Positions 1 through 7,821 of a stretch of 10,516 bases of DNA are shown piece after piece (the stretch's first letter is position 1; every line of letters begins with the position of its first letter). The position numbers were made by a program, and so were the translations under genes. The stretch lies in NCBI GenBank assembly GCA_902727905.1, contig CACVAR010000018.1:1-10516 (forward strand), in the 5' to 3' direction. The notes under the pieces are model-generated. The model was not told the DNA's origin. It searched no databases and saw nothing but the letters and a program-made list of their open reading frames with translations. Source of the DNA: an uncultured Sulfurovum sp. (GTDB taxonomy: Bacteria; Campylobacterota; Campylobacteria; Campylobacterales; Sulfurovaceae).

Positions 1-2462
1 TACTCAGCAGCAGTTGGTAACTTACCTTTAAGTGCAACAACAGCAGCAAGTTCTGCAGAACCAAGGTATACTTGTGAACCTTTTCCAAGTCTGTTGTCAA
101 AGTTTCTTGTAGATGTTGAGAATACCCATGCATTTTGCTTAACAGCTGCTTGGTTACCCATACATAAAGAACATCCTGGAGGCTCAATTCTTGCACCAGC
201 CATTCCAAATACAGAGTAGTAACCTTCTTCTTGAAGTGTCTTCTCATCCATTTTAGTTGGAGGACAAATCCAAAGCTTAGCTTCAACTGCACCTTCACCT
301 CTAAGTACTTCTGCATTGGCTCTAAATAGACCAATGTTAGTCATACAAGAACCAATAAATACTTCATCCATCTCTACTCTTAAACCAGCTTCTGCAACTT
401 CAGTTAACGTTTTAACATCATCTGGATCATTTGGACAAGCTACGATTGGCTCGGTAATTTCTGACATGTTAATTTCAATAACAGCAGCATATTCAGCATC
501 AGCATCAGCTCTAAGAAGTTCTGGATTCGCAACCCAGTCTCTCATTTTTTCTGCTCTTCTTTCAAGTGTTGCTCTGTCTTCATAACCTTGAGCAATTAAC
601 TCTTCAATAAGTGCAATGTTTGACTCTAGGTACTCAATAATTGGTTCTTTATCAAGATTAACAACACAAGCAGCAGCAGAACGCTCAGCAGATGCATCAG
701 AAAGCTCAAATGCTTGTTCACATTTTAATGTTTCAAGACCTTCAATCTCTAAGATTCTACCAGCAAAGATATTTTTCTTACCAGCTTTTTCAACAGTTAA
801 TAAACCATCTTTAATTGCTTGATGAGGAATAGCATTTACCATATCTCTAAGTGTAATACCTGGTTGCATTTCACCTGAGAAACGTACCATTACCGACTCA
901 GGCATAGTAAGTGGCATAGAACCAGTAACTGCTGCAAATGCAACAAGTCCAGAACCAGCAGGGAAAGACATACCAATTGGGAATCTTGTGTGACTATCTG
1001 CACCTGTACCAATGGTATCTGGAAGACACATTCTGTTTAACCATGAGTGAATAACACCATCACCTGGTCTAAGTGTAAACCCTTTTCTGTCTGTCATAAA
1101 GTCTGGAAGTGTATGCTGTAACACGATGTCTGCTGGTTTTGGATAAGCAGATGTGTGACAGAAAGACTGAAGTACAAAATCAGCACCAAAGTTAAGTGCA
1201 GCTAAATCTTTTACTTCATCTCTTGTCATCGCACCTGTTGTATCTTGAGAACCAACAGTTGTACATACTGGCTCAGAGTAAACACCTGGTTTAACACCTT
1301 CCATACCAGAAGCTTTACCAACCATTTTCTGTGCAAGCGTAAATCCTTTACCATTGTCTTCTGGTAATGCAGGAGTCATGAAGATATCTCCAGCGTCCAT
1401 ACCCATAGCTTCTCTAGCTTTTACAGTAAGACCTTTACCAATAATAAGTGGTACACGTCCACCAGCTCTCATTTCGTCTGGAAGTGTGTTTGGCTCAATC
1501 TCGAATTCAGATACAACTTCACCATTACACTCAATAACACCATCATATGGCTTAAGTGTAATTACATCACCCGTATTAAGCTTTGCAGTTGGTGCTTGAA
1601 TAGGAATACATCCACCATCTTCTGCTGTGTTAAAGAAGATCGGTGCAATAATATCACCAATAACAACACCACCAGTTCTCTTACCTGGAATGAAAGGAAT
1701 GTCTTCACCCATGTGCCATTGAAGTGAGTTAATACCTGATTTTCTTGATGAACCAGTACCTACAACATCACCAACGTATACCAGTGGGTTACCTTTTTCT
1801 TTAAGTTCTTTCATTGTATCTAATGGGTTATCCATTCTATTTACTAGGAATGAATTTGCATGTAAAGGTACATCTGCTCTTGTAAATGCTTCAGAAGCAG
1901 GAGATAAATCATCTGTATTTGTTTCACCAGGGATTTTGTAAACTGTTAATGTAATCTCTTTTTGCATCTCTGGTTTATTGTAGAACCACTCAGCATTTGC
2001 CCATGAAGTAACAATCTCTTTTGCCAATGGATTACCAGCATCCATAAGTGCTTTAACATCATTAAATGAATCATAAACAAGTAGTGTATTTTTAAGTTGT
2101 GCAGCAGCAGACTCTGCCACTTTCAAGTCAGAATTTGAAAGAGCATCTACAAGAGGTGCAACGTTAAATCCACCTAACATTGTTCCTAAAATAACTGTAG
2201 CAAATACTTTATCAATCTCTGTACAAGAAGCATCACCCTTAATAATATCATTTAAAAATGCTGCTTTAATGTAAGCTGCATCATCAACACCTGCAGGAAT
2301 TTTGTTTTTAAACAACTCCATTGCATATTCTTTATCTTCAATTGGGTTTGCTTTAAGTAACTCTACAAGTGCAGCTGTTTGATCTGCTGTAAGAACTAAT
2401 GGTGGTACACCTAACTCAGCACGTTCGGCTGTGTGTGCTTTATAATCGGCTAATAATGACAT
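1..2462 (-). CDS. acnB: Bifunctional aconitate hydratase B / 2-methylisocitrate dehydratase (3' end outside window)
   Basis: I translated this frame directly from the minus strand; it is open for 820 codons and runs off the left edge at ...KLPTAAE, so roughly the last 30-40 residues are missing compared with E. coli AcnB. The order of parts is B-type: an N-terminal helical HEAT-like domain (about 1-160), the swivel domain carrying the GTGSSRKSG active-site stretch (Arg240), then the catalytic Fe-S domains. The three [4Fe-4S] ligands are visible as Cys706 (GSCMTN), Cys764 and Cys767 ([12 protein letters not shown]). The enzyme isomerises citrate and isocitrate in the cytosolic TCA cycle, including the reductive cycle where present; B-type enzymes may also act on 2-methylcitrate pathway intermediates. 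The start is set by ATG at 2462 with GAGGAG (2474-2469) six bases upstream. Base composition is less AT-rich than in the neighbours (26 of the first 60 bases are G/C, against 16 of 60 in a sample from the kinase), as expected for a highly expressed gene. No frameshift was seen. Confidence 0.97.
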   Translation of the reverse strand, partial: MSLLADYKAHTAERAELGVPPLVLTADQTAALVELLKANPIEDKEYAMELFKNKIPAGVDDAAYIKAAFLNDIIKGDASCTEIDKVFATVILGTMLGGFNVAPLVDALSNSDLKVAESAAAQLKNTLLVYDSFNDVKALMDAGNPLAKEIVTSWANAEWFYNKPEMQKEITLTVYKIPGETNTDDLSPASEAFTRADVPLHANSFLVNRMDNPLDTMKELKEKGNPLVYVGDVVGTGSSRKSGINSLQWHMGEDIPFIPGKRTGGVVIGDIIAPIFFNTAEDGGCIPIQAPTAKLNTGDVITLKPYDGVIECNGEVVSEFEIEPNTLPDEMRAGGRVPLIIGKGLTVKAREAMGMDAGDIFMTPALPEDNGKGFTLAQKMVGKASGMEGVKPGVYSEPVCTTVGSQDTTGAMTRDEVKDLAALNFGADFVLQSFCHTSAYPKPADIVLQHTLPDFMTDRKGFTLRPGDGVIHSWLNRMCLPDTIGTGADSHTRFPIGMSFPAGSGLVAFAAVTGSMPLTMPESVMVRFSGEMQPGITLRDMVNAIPHQAIKDGLLTVEKAGKKNIFAGRILEIEGLETLKCEQAFELSDASAERSAAACVVNLDKEPIIEYLESNIALIEELIAQGYEDRATLERRAEKMRDWVANPELLRADADAEYAAVIEINMSEITEPIVACPNDPDDVKTLTEVAEAGLRVEMDEVFIGSCMTNIGLFRANAEVLRGEGAVEAKLWICPPTKMDEKTLQEEGYYSVFGMAGARIEPPGCSLCMGNQAAVKQNAWVFSTSTRNFDNRLGKGSQVYLGSAELAAVVALKGKLPTAAE

Positions 2463-2497
2463 TAATGTCTCCTCTTTGGGTAAAATGAATTTCAGTA

Positions 2498-2503
2498 ATT
2501 CTA
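2498..2503 (-). promoter_or_regulatory. Candidate -10 box for acnB
   Basis: On the minus strand TAGAAT lies 35 bases upstream of the acnB ATG, so a transcript would begin near 2491 and carry a leader of about 28 bases with the strong GAGGAG site. No good -35 hexamer stands 16-18 bases further up, which is common in Campylobacterota. I found no terminator hairpin with a T run between the kinase stop and this point, so read-through from the kinase gene is also possible. Confidence 0.4.
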
Positions 2504-2561
2504 TACTAATAGTAGTTAGAATATAACTTTAACTAAGAGTATTTCTATCGGAGTTCCTATT

Positions 2562-2579
2562 TTGTGTAATTGTGTTACA
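2562..2579. repeat. TGTAA-N5-TTACA inverted repeat upstream of acnB, possible operator
   Basis: A perfect five-base inverted repeat (TGTAA 2565-2569, TTACA 2575-2579) overlaps a direct repeat of TTGTGT with an 8-bp period (2562-2567 and 2570-2575). It lies 4 bp past the kinase stop codon and about 60-70 bp above the proposed acnB -10, a plausible activator distance. The arms are short and AT-rich, so chance is not excluded, and I cannot assign a regulator. Confidence 0.3.
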
Positions 2580-2583
2580 AGCT

Positions 2584-4743
2584 TTAGGCACGTTTTAAAT
2601 GCTCATTTAAGCTATTCGCATCTATTGAATAATCTAAAACTTGACAGTAGTCATTATTTTCTTTTTCTTCAGAAAATAAAAATGGAATTGCACCATTCTT
2701 TTTAATAATTTTAGCCATTATCTCATTGTTAGTATGCTTGTCATCAAAAAGTGCATACTTATATTTTTTATTTTCCAATTGCATCTTAAAGTCATAAATA
2801 GAATGGTAAATATCAACCTCAAAGCCAAGACTTTCTAAAATAGAATAATATATTTTTCCACTAAGTTTATTACTTTTATATAACAACACATTATTTAATG
2901 GTGGGTAGATTTCAGCTGACAATAGATTAATAAGCTTTGTATAATGTATTGGTGTATTAATTACTTTATAGATTTTTTCTTTAGGAACTTTTTTAAATTC
3001 ACTTACTTTATGACTACTAACTAATACGACTTTAGTCTCTAGTTCTAATAAGCTATTGAGTACTTTATGATTTGGGACATAGTTATCATTTATAAAAAGA
3101 ATCTCAGGTAACAATTCTTCATTAAGATTTAAAAGTTGATCTTCTTCATATATTTTATACATCGCATTGGTAGAATCGATATAGGATTCAAAGTTATCAT
3201 CTACCTCTCTCGATTGATCTTTATTCAATACTAAATAACCAATTTTTGCTCTACTAAAATCAGGGTAAGTCCGTTCAGCTTTTTGACTGTCAACTTCTAA
3301 CGTCAAATCAAAATAAAAAGTACTTCCTTTTCCTTTTTCACTTATTAATTCTAATGTCCCACCCATAAGTTCCACAAATCTTCTTGAAATTGTTAAGCCC
3401 AAACCTGTTCCTCCAAACTTACGATTGGTACTAACATCAGCCTGTGAAAAGGCATCAAAAATTTGACTCTGCTTATTTTTAGGAATTCCAATCCCTGTAT
3501 CTTGTATAGAAAAACGTATGACTGCTTCTTCTGAAGTTTTAGAGAGTAAAGATGTTGAAATACTTATCAGCCCTTTTTCAGGTGTAAACTTAACAGCATT
3601 ACCCAATATATTTAAAAGAACTTGTGATATTCGCGTAAAGTCACCTAAGACATTTTGAGGAAGTTTAGGGTCCAGAAAAAGTGCTAGTTCAATCTCTTTT
3701 TCTCTAACTTTTTCACCATATGACTCAATGGTTTTTTCAATTTTATCAATGATGTCAAAAGAAGAGTTTTCAATTTCTAAATAACCAGAATTAACTTTTG
3801 AAAAATCTAAAATATCATTAACAATCGTTAATAAATTATTGGAACTCTCAGCAATAATACTTAAAAACTCATCTTGCTCCTCATTTAACTCTGTAGACTG
3901 CAATAACGTTGTAAACCCAATAATTCCATTTAAAGGGGTACGTACTTCATGTGACATATTGGCTAAGAAATTGTCTTTCGCCATACTAGGCTCTTTAATT
4001 GCTTGTGCAAGGAACTTATACACTTCAAGTGTATTATTCTTTTTTAAAACCTCTTGTATACCCAAACGTTGCTTCTCACTCAACTCCTCTTCTATCTCTT
4101 TTAATGTCGCAACAACCTCAATGTTGTGTTCTTTTATGGCTTTAAACCCATAGAGTAAGAAAAGTATTAAAACCAAAAATAATATCGTTACTAAAACATA
4201 GATAAAAATCTCTTGTTCAAGCTCAATATTTTTATCAATTAAATAATCTTTAATCTCTACTAACTTATTCTCATCGAAAGGTAAATCGTCAATAAGCTGA
4301 TTCATCATTTCTTGAATACTATCAGTAATCTCATTAGCATAATAATTTTTTGAACCATTCATATTTGACCTATCAACAGCCAAATGTATTTTTTGTAACT
4401 CATTACGAATATTTCTTAACTGTACTATGAAGGATTTGAAGTCTTCATAGCGAATATTATCATTTAAAAGTGCTTGTAGCTTTGAACTTGTTTCTTTACG
4501 TATATTGGTAAGTTTATTGAAGTTTTCTTCATTTTGAGTATTTAAATAGATACTTGTTTTACGCTTCTCTTCCACAACTGAAGCTAATAAATCATCTAAG
4601 TTCTCTAAGAGGCTAAATTCTACTAAGTATGATTTATTATTCTTATACTCTAAAGAAAAGTTGTATGCTTTAAAAATGAATAAAGAGAAGGCTATGAAAG
4701 AAAAAAGTAGAAAAAATAATATTATTTTTTTATTGTTGAACAT
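2584..4743 (-). CDS. Membrane hybrid-type sensor histidine kinase with NIT-like sensor and two degenerate receiver domains
   Basis: This 719-residue inner-membrane sensor kinase has transmembrane helix 1 at about 7-24, a helical periplasmic domain at about 30-178, helix 2 at about 179-200, and then a short coiled linker. The HisKA domain follows, with phospho-acceptor His265 in NMSHEVRTPLNG. The HATPase_c domain has an N box (Asn378, Asn382), a G1 box DTGIGIPK (Asp415) and a G2 box GGTGLGL (444-450), so autophosphorylation looks intact. The periplasmic part has the hydrophobic and charge spacing of the NIT nitrate/nitrite-sensing domain (VVEEKRKTSIYL near 56-67, R82, R110 and a YYANEI segment near 134-139); this assignment is inference. 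Two receiver-like segments (about 499-612 and 616-719) lack the acidic pair and other key residues, and there is no HPt domain. The partner regulator is not in the window. The start ATG has only a weak AAGG 12 bases upstream. It sits between ftsK and acnB on the same strand. Confidence 0.9.
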   Translation of the reverse strand: MFNNKKIILFFLLFSFIAFSLFIFKAYNFSLEYKNNKSYLVEFSLLENLDDLLASVVEEKRKTSIYLNTQNEENFNKLTNIRKETSSKLQALLNDNIRYEDFKSFIVQLRNIRNELQKIHLAVDRSNMNGSKNYYANEITDSIQEMMNQLIDDLPFDENKLVEIKDYLIDKNIELEQEIFIYVLVTILFLVLILFLLYGFKAIKEHNIEVVATLKEIEEELSEKQRLGIQEVLKKNNTLEVYKFLAQAIKEPSMAKDNFLANMSHEVRTPLNGIIGFTTLLQSTELNEEQDEFLSIIAESSNNLLTIVNDILDFSKVNSGYLEIENSSFDIIDKIEKTIESYGEKVREKEIELALFLDPKLPQNVLGDFTRISQVLLNILGNAVKFTPEKGLISISTSLLSKTSEEAVIRFSIQDTGIGIPKNKQSQIFDAFSQADVSTNRKFGGTGLGLTISRRFVELMGGTLELISEKGKGSTFYFDLTLEVDSQKAERTYPDFSRAKIGYLVLNKDQSREVDDNFESYIDSTNAMYKIYEEDQLLNLNEELLPEILFINDNYVPNHKVLNSLLELETKVVLVSSHKVSEFKKVPKEKIYKVINTPIHYTKLINLLSAEIYPPLNNVLLYKSNKLSGKIYYSILESLGFEVDIYHSIYDFKMQLENKKYKYALFDDKHTNNEIMAKIIKKNGAIPFLFSEEKENNDYCQVLDYSIDANSLNEHLKRA

Positions 4744-4757
4744 ATGAAGTAAAAACC

Positions 4758-4823
4758 TTAATCTTATATTTAATATATTATATAGATATTATATTAAATA
4801 CTAGATTATTTAATTAAGATTAA
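4758..4823. repeat. AT-only nested inverted repeat between ftsK and the kinase gene, containing candidate -10 boxes
   Basis: The arms are TTAATCTTA (4758-4766) with TAAGATTAA (4815-4823), and inside them TATTTAATATA (4767-4777) with TATATTAAATA (4790-4800). All pairs are exact, with a 14-base bulge at 4801-4814 and a 12-base loop. The outer arm ends directly at the ftsK stop codon (4826-4824). On the minus strand two TATAAT boxes (4782-4777 and 4793-4788) lie within it, 34-50 bases above the kinase ATG, so the stretch is also the likely kinase promoter. With almost no G or C it would make a weak terminator; cruciform or regulator binding is possible. Low complexity makes some symmetry expected by chance. 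Confidence 0.5.
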
Positions 4824-7172
4824 TTAAAGTATTATCTCTCTCTGACCCTTATTATTGGGGGCTGATAAAACACCCATCTCTTGAAGCTGTTCAATAATAT
4901 TCGCTGAACGATTATATCCAATCTGTAATTTACGTTGTAAATATGAAATAGATGTCTTCTTATCCGTCAAAATAATCTCTCTGGCATCTTCATAAAGCTC
5001 ATCCAAGTCACCTTGAACCCCAATACCAACTTTTCTATCTCCCTCCTCTTTTACCAAGTAACGTTCATCATAGTCAGGAACTCTTTGTTCTTTTAAAAAC
5101 TCTACAATCTCTTCAATCTCATCTTCAGAGTTCCAAGGAGCATGAATTCTTACTAAAGTGTTACTTCCTGGTGGGGTAAATAGTGCATCTCCTTTTCCAA
5201 GCAGTGTGTCTGCACCTAAAGCATCCAAAATAACTTTTGAGTCAATTCTTTGTCCCACCCTATAAGATAATCTTGAAGGTAAATTGGCTTTAATAAGTCC
5301 AGTAACAACATCTACAGAAGGTCGCTGTGTTGCAACAATAAGGTGAATACCCGATGCCCTAGCCATCTGTGCTAATCTCGCAATAGAATACTCAACATCT
5401 TTTCCACCATTCATCATTAAGTCAGCTAATTCATCAATAACCACCACAATAAAAGGCATAGGGTCTAGCCCTTTTTTCTTTGCTTTTTCATTGTAATTAT
5501 CAATATTTTTTGTACGACTTTCAGCCATCATTTTATAACGGCGTTCCATCTCACCTACCATATTTGATAAAGCAGCAATGGCCTTTGCAGCATCAGTAAT
5601 CACTGGCGTAATTAAATGAGGAATGTCATTATAAATAGAAAACTCTAACATCTTTGGGTCAATAAGCATAAGCTTTAATGAGTCAGGATCGTTTCTATAA
5701 AGTAAAGACAAAATCATGGCATTAATTCCTACTGACTTACCAGAACCTGTTGTCCCTGCAATAAGTAAGTGAGGTAACTTTTTTAAGTCCGTAACAAAAG
5801 GATTACCTACAATGTCTTTTCCCATTGCCATGGTTAAAGGAGACTTAGAAGTTGTAAAGAGTTCATCTTCTAAAATATCTCTTAAGTAAATCGTATCTAA
5901 ATTCTCATTTGGAATCTCTATTCCCACCACGTCACGACCAGGAATTGGTGCTTGAATTCTAATGGTTTCTGCACAAAGTGCCATAGCAAGGTCATCTTGT
6001 AAATTAAGTATTTTAGAAACTTTTACATTGGCTGCTGGTTTAAACTCAAAAGTGGTTACCAATGGACCCGAATAGATGTCCATAACCTCACCTGTTATTT
6101 TAAACTGTCCTAACTTGTCTAAAAGTTCATGTACCTTTCTATCTATCTCATCTTCATTGATTTTAGTTTTTGTTTTTGGTGCTTCTTCTAAAAAATCTAA
6201 ATAAGGTAAAATAAAATCATCTGGTTCTTCAATACTCCCTTTTTCTAATTGATCCATAAGCTGACGATTTTCTTTTAATTCTTCAAGAATTTTTGTTGTA
6301 CTTTCACGTTCTTCAGTCAGTTGTTCTTCACTTTTTAATTCTGCTTGTTCAACTTCTTTAGTAATTTCTTTACTAACTTCCCTAGTAGGCTCTACTTTAG
6401 GTACAGTAGGTACTTCAGGTTCAACTACTTCTTCAGATTCATGCGTTATCTCTTGAATTTTAATCGCTGCAATGTCTTCTAATGAACGATCTTGAAGCAT
6501 AGGATTTTCTTTAAGGGTTTTCTTAGATTTTAGACTGGTTTTTTTCTTATGTCCTAGCTTTTTAGGTGTCTTTTGTTTAACTGTACTTCCACTCAAATTT
6601 TTACGTACTCTTCTACCAGCAACAATTGTGGTCATACTATCTGTACTTTTTTTATCAAAAAATGGATTTTCTATTTCTACCCCAAACTTGTTCCATAGAT
6701 ATACAGTCTTTGTTAGGAATAAATCTTTATATTTCTTTATTGTTTTCCAATATAGTCTAAAATCAGGCACTTCATCTAAAATCAAGACCAGAGAAATAGC
6801 TGTAGTTAAAAACCAAAGTAACCACATTCCAGCTTTTCCAACAGCAGGATTTAAAAAATCATAAAGACTCATACCCACTGTTCCAATATGGTAAATATCA
6901 ACAACTAAAATTTGAAATAAAACTAGAGATATAAGTAAAAGTAACCAACCAGTATAAAATTCCATGTCCTTAACTAGATTACGATTTGTATACATTTTGT
7001 ATAAGGGATAAATTAAAATAAGTAAATTAACATGGGCTAAATAACCAAAAAGTTGTATGTTCCCTTCGCCATAATACTTCCCTATACTTCCCACCATCTC
7101 GGTCGTGTGGAAAGATGTGGAGAATGCTCCAAATAAAAAAATTATAATTATTATTAGTATAAAAATATGCAC
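4824..7172 (-). CDS. ftsK: DNA translocase FtsK
   Basis: This 782-residue septal DNA pump segregates chromosomes at division. Four N-terminal transmembrane helices (about 2-18, 40-60, 73-95, 114-134) anchor it. A basic stretch (about 186-222) and a glutamate-rich linker (about 240-330) follow. The alpha/beta motor spans about 335-710, with Walker A GTTGSGKS (473-480), Walker B IVVVIDE (Asp580, Glu581) and the ATQRPS sensor segment (614-619). The C-terminal gamma winged helix (about 722-782) contains the typical SISYLQRKLQIGYNRSA pattern that reads orienting DNA motifs and contacts the recombinase. In Campylobacterota FtsK works with a single XerH recombinase at difH; neither is in this window. 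Its short linker, well under that of E. coli FtsK, is usual for this phylum. The start is GTG at 7172, chosen because AGGAG (7182-7178) lies five bases upstream and no better start precedes it. The next gene downstream is the kinase, after 80 bp. Confidence 0.96.
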   Translation of the reverse strand: MHIFILIIIIIFLFGAFSTSFHTTEMVGSIGKYYGEGNIQLFGYLAHVNLLILIYPLYKMYTNRNLVKDMEFYTGWLLLLISLVLFQILVVDIYHIGTVGMSLYDFLNPAVGKAGMWLLWFLTTAISLVLILDEVPDFRLYWKTIKKYKDLFLTKTVYLWNKFGVEIENPFFDKKSTDSMTTIVAGRRVRKNLSGSTVKQKTPKKLGHKKKTSLKSKKTLKENPMLQDRSLEDIAAIKIQEITHESEEVVEPEVPTVPKVEPTREVSKEITKEVEQAELKSEEQLTEERESTTKILEELKENRQLMDQLEKGSIEEPDDFILPYLDFLEEAPKTKTKINEDEIDRKVHELLDKLGQFKITGEVMDIYSGPLVTTFEFKPAANVKVSKILNLQDDLAMALCAETIRIQAPIPGRDVVGIEIPNENLDTIYLRDILEDELFTTSKSPLTMAMGKDIVGNPFVTDLKKLPHLLIAGTTGSGKSVGINAMILSLLYRNDPDSLKLMLIDPKMLEFSIYNDIPHLITPVITDAAKAIAALSNMVGEMERRYKMMAESRTKNIDNYNEKAKKKGLDPMPFIVVVIDELADLMMNGGKDVEYSIARLAQMARASGIHLIVATQRPSVDVVTGLIKANLPSRLSYRVGQRIDSKVILDALGADTLLGKGDALFTPPGSNTLVRIHAPWNSEDEIEEIVEFLKEQRVPDYDERYLVKEEGDRKVGIGVQGDLDELYEDAREIILTDKKTSISYLQRKLQIGYNRSANIIEQLQEMGVLSAPNNKGQREIIL

Positions 7173-7196
7173 TAAAACTCCTAAAAAATTTAAAAA

Positions 7197-7205
7197 ATTA
7201 TAACA
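7197..7205 (-). promoter_or_regulatory. Extended -10 promoter of ftsK
   Basis: The minus strand reads TGTTATAAT, a perfect extended -10 element (TG, one base, TATAAT at 7202-7197). It predicts a transcript start near 7190 and a leader of about 18 bases that still contains the AGGAG site. The -35 position falls on the right side of the divergent-region hairpin; the best match, TTGGGA, is 19 bases away and poor. Extended -10 elements often do without a good -35. Confidence 0.6.
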
Positions 7206-7216
7206 TTATTTAGAAT

Positions 7217-7251
7217 AAAAGTCCCAAAAGTGCTTGATTTTTGGGGCTTTT
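7217..7251. terminator. Terminator-like hairpin between the divergent ftsK and hup promoters
   Basis: The left arm 7217-7229 (AAAAGTCCCAAAA) pairs with 7239-7251 (TTTTGGGGCTTTT) over 13 positions with one T-G wobble, around a 9-base loop, and a T run closes the right side. The shape is that of a bidirectional intrinsic terminator, yet the flanking genes point away from each other. It may block antisense read-through, be a relic of a lost gene, or act as an operator, since its right arm begins only 23 bp before the hup -35 and its left arm lies in the -35 zone of ftsK. Confidence 0.55.
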
Positions 7252-7273
7252 TACCATATTTTTAATAAATTCC

Positions 7274-7302
7274 TTGTTATTTTAAAAAAATAATTGTAGA
7301 AT
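7274..7302 (+). promoter_or_regulatory. hup promoter (-35 TTGTTA, 17-bp spacer, -10 TAGAAT)
   Basis: TTGTTA (7274-7279) and TAGAAT (7297-7302) are separated by exactly 17 bases, and an AT-rich A tract fills the spacer. The expected transcript start is near 7309, giving a 26-base leader that carries AAGGA (7323-7327) before the hup ATG. This is the best sigma-70-type promoter in the window. Confidence 0.65.
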
Positions 7303-7334
7303 TGACCATCAACTCAATTACAAAGGATGATTTA

Positions 7335-7607
7335 ATGAAAAAAGCAGAGTTTATCGATGCAGTAGCAGAGAAGTCAGGTTTATCTAAAAAGGATGCCAAC
7401 GAAGCACTCAATGCAATACTGGATACAATTACAGAAGCTTTAAAAGCTAAGAAAACAGTAAGTTTTATTGGTTTTGGTTCTTTCTCAACAGTTCAAAGAG
7501 AAGCCAGAGAAGCTAGAGTGCCATTAACTGGAAAAACTGTACAAATTCCAGCAAGAAATGCAGTTAAATTTAAAGTGGGTAAATCTTTAAAAGATACAGT
7601 AGCATAA
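7335..7607 (+). CDS. hup: DNA-binding protein HU
   Basis: The product is a 90-residue nucleoid protein of standard HU length. The N-terminal helical dimerisation half is MKKAEFIDAVAEKSGLSKKD and the following helix; the GFGSF turn is at 46-50 and the basic beta arm at about 53-75. The arm keeps the DNA-intercalating proline (Pro63) in ARVPLTGK, and the conserved FKVGKSLKD tail is at 79-87. HU bends and compacts DNA as a homodimer here, since only one copy is present. I chose ATG at 7335 rather than the upstream in-frame TTG at 7302: AAGGA sits seven bases before 7335, the TTG overlaps the -10 box, and HU proteins start at this point. It is divergent from ftsK and followed by tRNA-Leu; no clear terminator separates them. 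Confidence 0.96.
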   Translation: MKKAEFIDAVAEKSGLSKKDANEALNAILDTITEALKAKKTVSFIGFGSFSTVQREAREARVPLTGKTVQIPARNAVKFKVGKSLKDTVA

Positions 7608-7634
7608 TTAACAAATTTTTAAGTAACATCGCTG

Positions 7635-7640
7635 TATAAT
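7635..7640 (+). promoter_or_regulatory. -10 box of tRNA-Leu
   Basis: A consensus TATAAT preceded by CTG lies 42 bases upstream of the mature tRNA 5' end. A transcript start near 7647 would leave a 5' leader of about 36 bases for RNase P. No clear -35 is seen. The box is 28 bp past the hup stop, so the tRNA probably has its own promoter even if hup transcripts read through. Confidence 0.5.
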
Positions 7641-7682
7641 CGCAGTCCAAATTCACCCACATAAGCGTGTTTTTTGGGATAT

Positions 7683-7767
7683 GCCACAGTGATGGAACTG
7701 GTAGACTTGGTAGACTCAAAATCTTCTGCCTTAGGGCGTGTCGGTTCGAATCCGACCTGTGGTACCA
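7683..7767 (+). tRNA. tRNA-Leu (anticodon CAA, reads UUG)
   Basis: The acceptor stem is GCCACAG (7683-7689) with CTGTGGT (7757-7763), with a G1-U72 wobble, discriminator A and an encoded CCA (7765-7767). The anticodon CAA is at 7717-7719 in the loop CTCAAAA. The variable arm is class II (GCC/GGC with loop TTAG, 7728-7737), as leucine tRNAs require, and the T arm GTCGG/CCGAC with loop TTCGAAT is perfect. D-loop GGTAGA is typical of Leu. Two stems look imperfect: the D stem ATG/CTT has a U-U at 11-24 and the anticodon stem GTAGA/TCTTC has a U-U at 28-42. I call it functional but flag these mismatches. No terminator is visible after it. Confidence 0.93.
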
Positions 7768-7774
7768 TCTTTAA

Positions 7775-7809
7775 TATAATATAACTTCTTCCCTCTTATA
7801 AATTATAAT
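7775..7809 (+). promoter_or_regulatory. Candidate promoter region of the ubiX operon
   Basis: Two TATAAT boxes (7775-7780 and 7804-7809) lie in the AT-rich gap between tRNA-Leu and ubiX. The second predicts a start near 7816, which would put the 21-base palindrome at the extreme 5' end of the mRNA. Neither has a convincing -35. Because no terminator follows the tRNA, the operon may also be transcribed from the tRNA promoter. Confidence 0.4.
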
Positions 7810-7821
7810 AATATTTTTTTA

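Noticed and set aside
316..1599. Plus-strand open frames of 68-89 residues at 316-585, 616-822 and 1354-1599
   Set aside because: They lie opposite acnB, which is intact and strongly conserved; their Ser/Ala-rich content is the mirror of acnB codons.
3839..4153. Plus-strand open frame of 104 residues inside the kinase gene
   Set aside because: It is antisense to the HisKA region, with no ribosome site or family resemblance.
6628..6864. Plus-strand open frame of 78 residues inside ftsK
   Set aside because: It is the complement of the FtsK membrane and linker region; no start signals.
7302..7334. Upstream TTG start for HU
   Set aside because: The codon overlaps the hup -10 box and adds 11 residues foreign to HU; the ATG at 7335 has a good ribosome site.
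7656..7678. Terminator for hup in the CCCAC...TTTTTTGGG stretch before the tRNA
   Set aside because: Only three-base arms can pair before the T run and it lies downstream of the tRNA -10, so it is better seen as the tRNA leader.
7683..7767. tRNA 3' end as an integration (att) site
   Set aside because: No integrase, no repeated copy of the tRNA end and only housekeeping genes downstream in the window.
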